From Tranzscheliella williamsii (taxonomy: Eukaryota > Basidiomycota > Ustilaginomycetes > Ustilaginales > Ustilaginaceae), in assembly GCA_023212725.1 (NCBI GenBank), contig JALBYF010000030.1:124001-188000 (forward strand): 64,000 nt of DNA, given 5' to 3'. A program made the translations under genes and the position numbers. The notes beneath the pieces were generated by a model. The model worked only from the letters and a program-made list of their open reading frames with translations, was not told where the DNA came from and ran no database searches. Below are positions 53,779 to 62,754 of this stretch, piece after piece; the first letter of the stretch is position 1; each line of letters opens with the position of its first letter.

Positions 53779-55775
53779 GGTTGTGTGTAGGCAAAGCTGG
53801 TGGGGGGTGAAGGGCGGGGACAATCATGCGATCTTCGGTTCTATAGTGTAGATATAGGGTCAGCGAAAATTCCAGCCGCAGACCTTTTGCGGGGGGCGGA
53901 CAGAGGCTTGTGTTGGTGTTTTCCACGGCGGGCGATGCATTGCTGACCGTAGTCTCGCTGCCGCACGCTTCGAATGACGTGTGCTGCCGCCGACCTGCGG
54001 GTTTTGGTCGCCCAACCGAAGGGCGGTCGGCAGCGAGCAGTGAAAGCGGCGGCGTTCTTATTTGCCGGACCGGGGGCTTTTCTGCACTTGCTCGATCGAG
54101 CATCCTCAACTAGAGCGGCGAGCTAGTTCGCCCACAACGTTGCGAGCTGTAATGGAAGGCTTCTGGAACTGCATCTGAATTGTATTCCAACCGAGACGTC
54201 CGCGGAGAATTCACTCACACCGTTACTGATTCGTCGCTGCCGCCAAGAATGACGTCAGCCCGCGTTCGTCTTCCCAATCCTTATGGCTGTAACGCGCAAC
54301 TTAGGACATGGGCATAGCTCTTCCCCCACGCTCGCTACACATCTAGAAGCACAATCGTGAATCCTTTGCGTGGTAATTCAGCTCTTGGATCGACGCCGAG
54401 GGTCGAGCGGGCCGAGTAATTCTGGACCAGGTCATGTGTGCTTGGACAGGGTCATGTGTGCTGTTCGGTTCGCAGATTGCAGGCCAAAAGCCAGAGGGCC
54501 GAAACAAGCTGTGTCGACTTCCACGCGGCGCCATGTCACTCAAGGAACGCGAGCGTCAAGTCTCCATCTGTGGTCTCAACAGGATGGACAAGAAAGCGCA
54601 CCCCGCGGACGAGCTTCGAAAGGGTACCATGACCAGCTGCGCCGATATCAACCACATTCGCGACCTTCCTCCCCAAAGTTCTCAGGACTTTCGGCTCCGC
54701 TGGGGCTCACCCATCAGCGTCCTGATCGTTGCCGTCGTGAATCAAACTGACTTTTAATGATGCCGAGATGCGAGGCAAGCTTGTCGGATATACAAACGCC
54801 TGCAGCAGGCGCTTCTCCGCCCGGATCCGACCAGTCGCATACCTTTGGTGCCAGCTGGTCTTGTACGCCACCTCAAGACCTGAGGAAACCGCCTCAGTGT
54901 CGTGTGTGTGTCGTGTATCAGTGATGGCACAATCTTGAATGTATGCCAGGACAGGCTGAAGCTGCTATCTGTTTCGCCGGCCAGCAATATCGGCCAAGCA
55001 ACATCTCTACATATATCAAGCTCATCTTTCCATTCGTAGCGGCATAGCGCTTGACCACCAACACTCACACGCAATGTTGCTCGAATCGAAACCTATGGGG
55101 CCCCGCTTCTATACAAAGGATCTGCTAACAAGATGGTTCACAGCAGTGGGTGGACGACGCAGTCCAATCCTATACCGAAGGTGGCCTGCCGCTGCGGTCG
55201 ATGCTTGTGCCCTCCGGCGTGATTTCGTCCTTTCTGGCCCATGCTAGGCCCGACGCAATCATGAATCCTTGGTTGCGAATGTCACTGTTTTCCGGCCCGA
55301 GTCAATATAGACTAGCAGTTGCTTTTTGGCACCGACAGGGTCCCCATACGATGGCTTGTGCGTTGTCGATCGAAGCTTGCATGGCTCTGCGAGCCACCGT
55401 GCATCTTGGTTTGGCGCTTCACAACCGTATCCGCAACAGCGATGCTAGCAATACCAGAGATGCTGATGATCTGTGCACTGCCCTTGCGCGTCGCCCCCAA
55501 CCGCCTTTAAGCTCAATATAGCGCGAAACGACCCAACACTCTAAGCTCTTGCACACTGCGCTTGATCCGTGCTGCAGATGGCGAGGATGAATGGGAAAGT
55601 GGCTGTGCGTTTCATTTGGCATTCGTGCTAAACTATCCTCGCCGTGCGCTCGTGCCGACAGTATACATCGATCCACCCATCAGAAGCAGTGCTTATAAGG
55701 AAGCAGCAGGGCACCACTGCAGCTTGGCACCCTGCAATCACTCGACAAGCAGAATAACGCGAATAAGCTAACAAA
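53779..55775. promoter_or_regulatory. Divergent intergenic region MFS transporter / THI5
   Basis: 1997 bp with no supportable gene. A short direct repeat GGTCATGTGTGCT occurs twice at 54430-54461, and a small inverted repeat (CGCCTG-CAG-CAGGCG) at 54797-54811. A TATAAG element at 55694-55699 lies about 80 bp before the THI5 ATG and is a plausible TATA box. I searched for TPP riboswitch core words (CTGAGA, GAACCTGA-type) upstream of THI5 and did not find the set. Confidence 0.45.
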
Positions 55776-57189
55776 ATGAGCCAGAAGATTACCTTCTTGA
55801 CCAACTGGCAGGCGGTGCCCTACCACCTCCCCGTATACCGCGCTCAGTCCAAGGTAGATGTTCCGTGGTTGTGCATCGGCTTTCCAACTGGCTGCTAACC
55901 GTTGAATCGGCTTACCAACAGGGCTATTTCGCAGCTGAAGGTATCAAGGTTGCCATTCTCGAGCCGAACGACCCCAGCGATGTCGTAAGTACCAGCTCGG
56001 TACGATGTTGTTGCGAGCGGTAAGGTCTAAACTGGCGTGCCCTCCCACTGCAGACCGAGGTTATCGGCACAGGCAAGGCCGACCTGGGCTTGAAGGCCAT
56101 GATCCACACGCTGGCCGCGAAAGGCATGCGAGGCTACCCGGTCACCTCGATCGGCACTCTGATGGACGAGCCTGCCACCGGCATCGTCTATCTCGAAGGC
56201 TCGGGCATCACCACCGACTTTCAAAGCCTCCGAGGCAAAAAGATTGGCTATGTGGGAGAATTCGGCAAGATCCAGATCGATGAGTGAGTCGTGCGCAATT
56301 CGCTGCGCCCTGGGCGGGGGACTGTCGCACTGACATTGGGCTTGCTTTTACAGGCTTACGAACCACTTTGGCATGAGCCCCTCGGACTACACTGCTGTGC
56401 GCGTCGGCATGAATGCCACTGAAGCCATCCTCGATGGCCGCGTTGACGCCGCTATCGGGCTGGAAAACGTTCAAATGGTCAGTAGACGCAAGGCGACGGG
56501 AATCTTCAGAGTTGAGTAAGCGTGTTGAGCGTATCTGACGGTTATAAGCAACGACTTCTCAACAGGTCGAGCTCGAGGTGTGGTGCCAAGAACAGGGCCG
56601 GCCGACGTCGGACGTCAAAATGCTGCGTATTGACGAACTGGCACAGCTTGGCTGCTGCTGCTTCTGCTCCATCCTCTACATTGGCAACGATGCATTCATC
56701 CAGAGCAACCGCGAGTCGGTCAAGGCCTTCATGCGGGCTGTTAAGCGCGCTGCCGACGACCTGTTTGCCGACCCCAAACAGGCTTGGCAGGACTTCACCA
56801 AATCCAAGAAGAGTATGAACACGCCCACCAACGCCCGCATCTTCGAACGGTCGTTCGCTTACATGTCACGAGACTGCGCTAATGGTGAGTGCCGAAGCAA
56901 CACAGCTAGCATGGAAAGACGAACATGCTTACTGACAGTGCTTGGTCGACTAGTGCCTCGCGACTGGACCAAGGTGACCAACTACTGCAAGAGGCTTGGC
57001 ATTATCGACGGCAGCTTTGAGCCCAACATGACCAACGGCTATCTCAGCTGGGCCGTCGATGCGCAGGACAACGTGGATCCGGATGCGAAGCAGAAAGAGA
57101 TCGCGGCGTACCAGCAGCAGCGTGCCCACCAGCTCCTCTCCTCCGCTGGCGCCTGCGCTCTTCCCGCTTTCGGCATCAAGGCGGCCTGA
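55776..57189 (+). CDS. THI5: HMP-phosphate synthase THI5/NMT1 (thiamine pyrimidine)
   Basis: Six exons: 55776..55853, 55922..55984, 56054..56283, 56354..56477, 56566..56884, 56954..57189, giving 349 aa. All five introns (68-88 nt) have GT..AG ends and the frame closes exactly. The product matches Thi5/NMT1 end to end: [107 protein letters not shown]. Family knowledge: Thi5 makes HMP-P from PLP and its own active-site histidine (His66 in yeast, here His65 in MIHTL), so each molecule acts once; the CCCFC motif is required. Expression in fungi is thiamine-repressed. The gene is intron-dense in an otherwise intron-poor window. Confidence 0.96.
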
Positions 57190-57425
57190 TGTGTCCCACT
57201 CCTGAGAAGCGACACCGCGCAACCTCGATACGAAGTAACCGAATGACAAGAAGCAACGAAGCTGCCAAACCAATTGGAAGTGAGTGATCGTCGCTAGACG
57301 GAGCGGTGCCCTTCTTGAGCGTATCACACTGAATGGGAGCGAATGGGTGCTGCTGGTAGAAATACAATGGAAAGAGCGCAGCGTGGCGTGCAGGGAGAGG
57401 GCGACAAGACGTTGGCGGCGCGAGA

Positions 57426-58883
57426 CTATCGCAGCATGGGGCCGAGGCTGGGGGCGGCGGCGGAGAGGCCCATGCCCATGCGGAGGGTGGAGGAGGAGCC
57501 GAGGCCGCCGACGCCGACAGAGCCACTGCGGGCGCCCGAGGCATGCTTGACATGGACCGCGGTGCCGATGCGATCCAGTTCGGCGTTCCAAAGGGCCAGC
57601 GCGTCGTAGCGCGGCTTGCTGAGACTGGTGGCGCTCCTGTCGAGCTCGACAAAGCAGCCCACCTGGTCGATGCGCGCCTTGATCTTGTCGTCCAGGATGA
57701 GCGACATGAGCAAATCCTCCACCTGCTCGACCGAGATATTGAGCTGCTGTGCGAGATAGCCCAGCTGTATGCGCGAGTAGGGCTTGATAGTGTCGATCAG
57801 ATACTGTGTCCTCAGCCCGCGCAGCACATCGTCGATATACACCTTGATAAACGGATCCTCCAGAATGGTGCGCTTGTTCTCTCGAAGGATCTTCTCGGCC
57901 TCGTGCACCTCGCGGCGCTGGTAGGCCGAGACGAGATTCGTCATGGCAACAATTTCTGGGTCGTTTTTATAAGGCTTGGTCTCCTGCGAGTCAAAGGGAT
58001 TAATGTCGCTGCCCATCAGCATGTGAGCCAGTACAAGGTATTTGAGGATCTGGATGCGCTGGGCGCTCCCGGCTTCATCGTAGTTGAGAAAGGCTTGAAA
58101 GAAGTCGACCTGCGCCGCCTCCCAGTTCTTCTCGGACATGTGCATCTTTCCACCACACTCCCTGATAACGCCCATAATGCGCGGATGCGGGATGGCGCTT
58201 TTGACCTGCAGCGTCGAGTTGTAGACTTCTTTGAGCTTCTTGAAGTTGCCCACCTCGCCGTACATCTGGATCTCGAGCGAGAAGATTTCGAGGAGGATAG
58301 TGCCTTTCGACTGATCGTCACTGCCGTCTGGACTGGTGCAGTAGCTTCTCAGTCCTTTGAGCGTCTTGGCCAGACGGCCCCACTCTTTCTTGGCCAGCCA
58401 TATCCTGGCCAGCTTCAGATCCGTCTTTACGCTTAGACGTTCGTTCTTGGCGTCTTCGAGGGCGCACTTGGTGACGTCGTAGAACGACTCCATGAAGGAT
58501 AAGCCCACATTGGTGGCGTTGGAGACGTAGTCTAGGATGTTGTTGATCGACTTTTCAGAGTAGTTGCGTGTGACGGCACTCTTGGTATACGAGAGGAGCT
58601 CGGTGTACGTCTGAAGCGCTTCGGCATGGCGACGACGGTGGAAGTTGATCTTGGTTTGCTGCTTGAGCGCCTTGAAGCCCCAGTCCCCCTTCTCCTTTTC
58701 GGCGGCCACCACCGCCTTGAGCTCACGTATGGCCTCGTCAGGGTCGGTCTGTTTGAGATTCTTAGCGTTGTAGTACCGGTTCTCGATGCCGGCATCCGCG
58801 TCGTCCAGGTCGTCGTCCTCCTCGTACTCAAAATCGTAGTCCTCATCGGCAGCATCGTCCATGAGAAACTCTTCGTCCGACAT
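57426..58883 (-). CDS. CSN2: COP9 signalosome subunit 2
   Basis: 485 aa, single exon. Very acidic N-terminus (MSDEEFLMDDAADEDYDFEY), as in CSN2, then ENRYYNAKNLKQTDPDEAI, helical repeats (RNYSEKSINNILDYVSNA; SFMESFYDVTKCALEDAKNE; KMHMSEKNWEAAQVDFFQAF) and the PCI domain (about 290-420) with YSRIQLGYLAQQLNISVEQVE. The tail is Gly/Ser-rich and diverges from the animal C-terminus. CSN2 contacts cullin and Rbx1 so that CSN5 can remove NEDD8 from SCF ligases. The nearest alternative is proteasome lid Rpn6, but the acidic start and ENRYYNAK favour CSN2. Converges on THI5 (236 bp), divergent from the acyltransferase gene. Confidence 0.94.
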   Translation of the reverse strand: MSDEEFLMDDAADEDYDFEYEEDDDLDDADAGIENRYYNAKNLKQTDPDEAIRELKAVVAAEKEKGDWGFKALKQQTKINFHRRRHAEALQTYTELLSYTKSAVTRNYSEKSINNILDYVSNATNVGLSFMESFYDVTKCALEDAKNERLSVKTDLKLARIWLAKKEWGRLAKTLKGLRSYCTSPDGSDDQSKGTILLEIFSLEIQMYGEVGNFKKLKEVYNSTLQVKSAIPHPRIMGVIRECGGKMHMSEKNWEAAQVDFFQAFLNYDEAGSAQRIQILKYLVLAHMLMGSDINPFDSQETKPYKNDPEIVAMTNLVSAYQRREVHEAEKILRENKRTILEDPFIKVYIDDVLRGLRTQYLIDTIKPYSRIQLGYLAQQLNISVEQVEDLLMSLILDDKIKARIDQVGCFVELDRSATSLSKPRYDALALWNAELDRIGTAVHVKHASGARSGSVGVGGLGSSSTLRMGMGLSAAAPSLGPMLR

Positions 58884-59691
58884 GGCTGCGAGGATGTGGT
58901 ATGCGCTCTTCGTTGCTGTATGGTGAAGGCCGACGCTTGATGGCTTTAGCGATAGAAGCGGAAAGCCGGCGCGCCTTTGATGTGGAGTCGCTCAGCCAGG
59001 CCAAGCACGTACTGGGAAGCCTATCGACCTAACACATACCCGTTGCCCCATCCTGTTGAAATGTGAATCTGACGCTTCTTAAGGGTAATGATAGAGCGAC
59101 GCTCTTTTCCCGATCCACACAACAGCAATCGAAGACCTCCAGCGTTGCTTCTACTGTATAAGTGAAAGTTCTTCAACATCAGTTCGGGGCTGTTGGCTTT
59201 CGTGGAGGTTCGTATGACAGTGCTGGCCCTTATGTAGCTCAATGCATACAAACCCTAGCTCCACAGCCTCGATCAATGAAAGCGTCATACGACGACAACC
59301 CTCGGCAAGCGCAATCGATTAATGTACTTCTCCCAGTACGACCGCACAGGGAAACAAAGCGTGGCGTTAACGAAAGAGGGTGTGGTTCTATCATTCCCTT
59401 CTAAATCGGAATAACGTCTCTTCCCCGCAAATAATCACATTTAGGCGAAATGATGAGACAGAAGGAACAGTCGCCTCTTCAGCAGCACCACTACCGTCCC
59501 GTCCTCTACCAACCCCGAAGGACAGCCGATTACTGGATCCGAGCCTAGCACAGCCAAGCAGAAAGCTGCAGAGCTTTAGCAGGTATACCTTGAGCAAGTG
59601 TTTCGTAGCGCCAGTGCCGCCGTTTCTGCCATCGCCTCGCTGTGTTGCAACAGCCGTTTAACTGTGCTGACCTGCCACAAGCTATTCAAAA
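58884..59691. promoter_or_regulatory. Divergent promoter region CSN2 / acyltransferase
   Basis: 808 bp between divergent ATGs. Mixed composition; small reading frames (for example 59380-59661 on +) have no domain features. A 5' UTR intron or upstream coding exon for the acyltransferase cannot be excluded. Confidence 0.4.
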
Positions 59692-62223
59692 ATGGGGTGT
59701 AAACCCCATCAGGCAGACGGCCGCAGGTCGAATAGCGTAGCCCTACCCGTTAACGATGGCGGGGCTACCGGGGGGCGTTCTTTGCCGCCAGCACAGACCC
59801 AGCTGCCATCATCTGCAAATGCTTCCGCCCACCTCACAACACAGCTCGGCGACCTTGGCTCGCCCAGAATCGGAGATGCGAAGTTGGCTGCCCAGGCAGG
59901 CATCCTCACCTCCGAGGAGCACAAGCTCGGCGACCTCAACGTAGTGGCCGCCTATAAAGCGCACTTTCGCGAGTCGCCCCTCGAGTTCCTCCAGCAGTTC
60001 GTAGCATACGGGCAGGGCACCGGCTGGCGCGGTTATTCCAACTACATTGGCGCACCCATCCTCTACTCTGGATCCTCTGAGGAGAACATTCGAGCTGTGC
60101 TCAGCAGCGAGCAAGTGCAGGAACGTATTCGTAGACTGGCGTCCTCCCGCGTCGATTACCTCTTGCCAGATCAGCCCTCCCAGTCCCCAGTGGGATCCAC
60201 CAAAGCCGAGAAAAACCTGACCATTTTCAAAGAGCGTAAGAAGCGCGAGATGGAACAGCAGTTGCGAGAGGAGGCGCTCGCCATCCTCAAAGTAAGTGTA
60301 GCTCGCATCGACTCGCTCGCCTTCATCAAGGTTTTCGCTGCCACCGTCAACAACATCCTGGCCCGCATGTACCATCAGGGTATCCACATCAGCGTCCCCC
60401 AGGTCCTCGAGCTCCGCAGAGTAGCTGCCTACGCCGCCGAACGCAAGCAGAGCATCCTCTTCCTGCCCTGCCATAAATCGCACATTGACTACCTCACTGT
60501 GTCGTGGCTCATGTTCCGACTTGGTATCGCCCTACCCCACATCATTGCTGGCGAGAATCTCGATTTGCCCGTCCTGGGCGACGTGCTCCGAAAAGGAGGC
60601 GCGTTTTTCATCCGCAGAACCTTTACAGGCGATCAGCTATACCCGGCCGTGATCAAGGAGTATGTAGAGACCCTGATGGCGAGCGGCAAAAACCTCGAAT
60701 GCTTTATTGAGGGGACAAGATCGCGGACCGGAAAGCTGCTGCCACCCAAGCTCGGCATCCTCAAATACGTTGTTGAGGGACTCCTCAACGGCCGCACCGA
60801 TGATGTGTGGATCTGTCCCGTCAGCCTACAGTATGACTCGGTAATCGAGTCCGAGACATACGTCTCCGAGCTGCTCGGCAAGCCCAAGGAAGCGGAGTCG
60901 CTCCTAGGTCTCCTCTCGGGCAGTTCATCCCTTCTGCAACTCAAGATGGGGCGGATTGACATCCGCTTCGACACGCCCTGGTCTCTGCGAGGCTTTATCC
61001 AGGAGCAGAAAGAGCGCCGAGCAACCCCCGGCTACAAAGACGCTCTCATGGAGCTCGACCCGAAGCATAACGAAAAGCACAAGCTGCTACTTCTCAAGGC
61101 TCTGGGCTACAGAGTACTGGGCGACATCAACAAGGTGTCTGTGATCATGCCCGCCGCGTTGATCGGATCTGCGGTCCTCACGCTGCGAGGGCGCGGGGTC
61201 TCTCGCAGCGAGCTGATACGCAAGGTGGAGTGGATCCGGAGCACCATTATCCGCAAGGGCTACACCGTTGCCGACTTTGGGCACATGTCCACGGCCGAGG
61301 TGATTGACCGCGCCTTGTCCGGCGTGATGAAGGGACTGATTGTCGAGGAGAAAGACGTGATGGAAACCACGTACGTGCCTGTCAAGCGGTTCGAGCTAAG
61401 CTTCTACCGCAACCAGGTCATCCACATCTACGTCTCCGAAGCGCTCGCCTGCGCCGCCCTCTATACCAAAGTCAAACAAGGCGGCACGGCACCGATGCAG
61501 AGGATGACGCTGAAGGAGCTCCTTGACGAATGCTTGTTCATCTCGACGGTCCTCCGCAACGAGTTTGTCTTTGGTGTCGACGCGCTAGAGGTCAATGTGG
61601 ACCGCACCGTCGAAAGCATGGTTCACGCTGGTGTCCTGACCACCCGCAGTGACCTCCGGCCTGAAGACGGCGGCTGCGTGGAATTAAGCACAAAGGAGAG
61701 GGAGATTGGCAGGGAGAACTTTGATAGCTACCTCTTCCTCATCTGGCCCTTCATCGAAGGATACTGGCTAGCCGCCGTCTCGCTCCTGTCCTTGATCCCG
61801 GCTGAAGCTGCGGGGAAGGAGCATCCGGAGAAGAGCCTACCGTGGTTCGCGGCGAAAGACTTTGAGAAGCACGCACAACTGCTGGGCAAGACACTGTATG
61901 CTCAAGGCGAACTTTCGTATCTGGAGTCGATCAACGCCGCCACCTTGTCACAGGCCTTCACCCGGATGGAAGAGATGGGCATGGTTCTCCGCAGAAAGTC
62001 CTCGGGCCAAAAACCGGTTCCGATCATGGCTCTGCATCCGCACTTCTGGCCTTGCCAGTCCTCCAGGTTGACCGACTACCTCGACCGTCTGTCGCAGTTT
62101 CGGCGCGAGGGCAAGGACCGCAGGGAAAAGAACGTCGGTGCCAAGGTGCAGCAATATACATCCGCCTACGCCCCGCCTATAGTCGAGGTATTACCGATCC
62201 AGGAAAGGCAAGCCCAGTTGTGA
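59692..62223 (+). CDS. PlsB/GNPAT-type glycerol-3-phosphate or DHAP acyltransferase
   Basis: 843 aa, single exon. The acyltransferase core is clear: block I CHKSHIDY with His261-x4-Asp266, block II GGAFFIRRTF, block III FIEGTRSRTGK (Glu340), block IV-like VWICPVSLQYD followed by YVSELLGKPKEAESL. This set is that of PlsB, mitochondrial GPAT and GNPAT, not of the fungal GAT1/SCT1 enzymes. It acylates sn-1 of glycerol-3-phosphate or dihydroxyacetone phosphate, the first step to phospholipids or ether lipids. The C-terminal ~350 residues correspond to the PlsB-type tail (QLLGKTLYAQGEL; IMALHPHFWPC). It ends AQL, not a canonical peroxisomal PTS1. The start MGCKPHQADG is the first ATG but the N-terminal ~60 residues are weakly conserved in appearance. 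Confidence 0.88.
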   Translation: MGCKPHQADGRRSNSVALPVNDGGATGGRSLPPAQTQLPSSANASAHLTTQLGDLGSPRIGDAKLAAQAGILTSEEHKLGDLNVVAAYKAHFRESPLEFLQQFVAYGQGTGWRGYSNYIGAPILYSGSSEENIRAVLSSEQVQERIRRLASSRVDYLLPDQPSQSPVGSTKAEKNLTIFKERKKREMEQQLREEALAILKVSVARIDSLAFIKVFAATVNNILARMYHQGIHISVPQVLELRRVAAYAAERKQSILFLPCHKSHIDYLTVSWLMFRLGIALPHIIAGENLDLPVLGDVLRKGGAFFIRRTFTGDQLYPAVIKEYVETLMASGKNLECFIEGTRSRTGKLLPPKLGILKYVVEGLLNGRTDDVWICPVSLQYDSVIESETYVSELLGKPKEAESLLGLLSGSSSLLQLKMGRIDIRFDTPWSLRGFIQEQKERRATPGYKDALMELDPKHNEKHKLLLLKALGYRVLGDINKVSVIMPAALIGSAVLTLRGRGVSRSELIRKVEWIRSTIIRKGYTVADFGHMSTAEVIDRALSGVMKGLIVEEKDVMETTYVPVKRFELSFYRNQVIHIYVSEALACAALYTKVKQGGTAPMQRMTLKELLDECLFISTVLRNEFVFGVDALEVNVDRTVESMVHAGVLTTRSDLRPEDGGCVELSTKEREIGRENFDSYLFLIWPFIEGYWLAAVSLLSLIPAEAAGKEHPEKSLPWFAAKDFEKHAQLLGKTLYAQGELSYLESINAATLSQAFTRMEEMGMVLRRKSSGQKPVPIMALHPHFWPCQSSRLTDYLDRLSQFRREGKDRREKNVGAKVQQYTSAYAPPIVEVLPIQERQAQL

Positions 62224-62754
62224 GCCGCCCCGCGCACAGCCTCCATTGCTCCTCCCCCACAACGGCGTACTGCTCCGCGACTTGTTGTGTATTGATACCC
62301 TCCAGAGGTCAGCTTGCTTCTTGGTCGCCTTCGAACGTGCGCTTGCCATTTGCGTGGGCCCTTGGCGGTCTGTATCGTGACTGTGCATTATGATGATGGG
62401 ACGGCATCGCGGTGGGCCGCTTCGGTTGGCGTTGCTCCGAACACCGCGCCGATGTTAGATCAGAAGAGCAGGGCAGATCAGCAAAGCATGGACCAACACT
62501 TCCCTAAGCCCGCCGCCTCCCAGTTCACTTTGATCTCACGACATCATCATAGCCCCCTACCCCACCTCTGCTTCGCTGTACTGTGTTTCCCGCTGCGATC
62601 CTTGCTGTCCTCAAACTCTCATTCGCTGCCTGCCAAACTGTCGTTTGCCGCTTTCCAGAGGCTTCTGTCTGTTTCCTGCGGGCCACGACATTGCCACCGT
62701 TCGCTTGTCCGATCGCGAGCCGTGCTTGACCAGGTTCAGCAGCGAGCACTCAAC
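62224..62754. other. Intergenic region between acyltransferase and aminopeptidase
   Basis: 531 bp on the + strand: 3' UTR of the acyltransferase and promoter of the aminopeptidase. A C/T-rich leader (about 62500-62640) precedes the ATG, with no gene or repeat seen. Confidence 0.5.

Noticed and set aside
54427..54462. Two copies of GGTCATGTGTGCT as a possible element end
   Set aside because: Too short and isolated; no terminal inverted repeats or transposase nearby.
53779..55775. TPP riboswitch upstream of THI5
   Set aside because: The conserved CTGAGA and GAACCTGA-type words were not found together; absence by eye is not proof.
62200..62223. Peroxisomal targeting signal on the acyltransferase
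   Set aside because: The protein ends Ala-Gln-Leu, which lacks the basic middle residue of a canonical PTS1.
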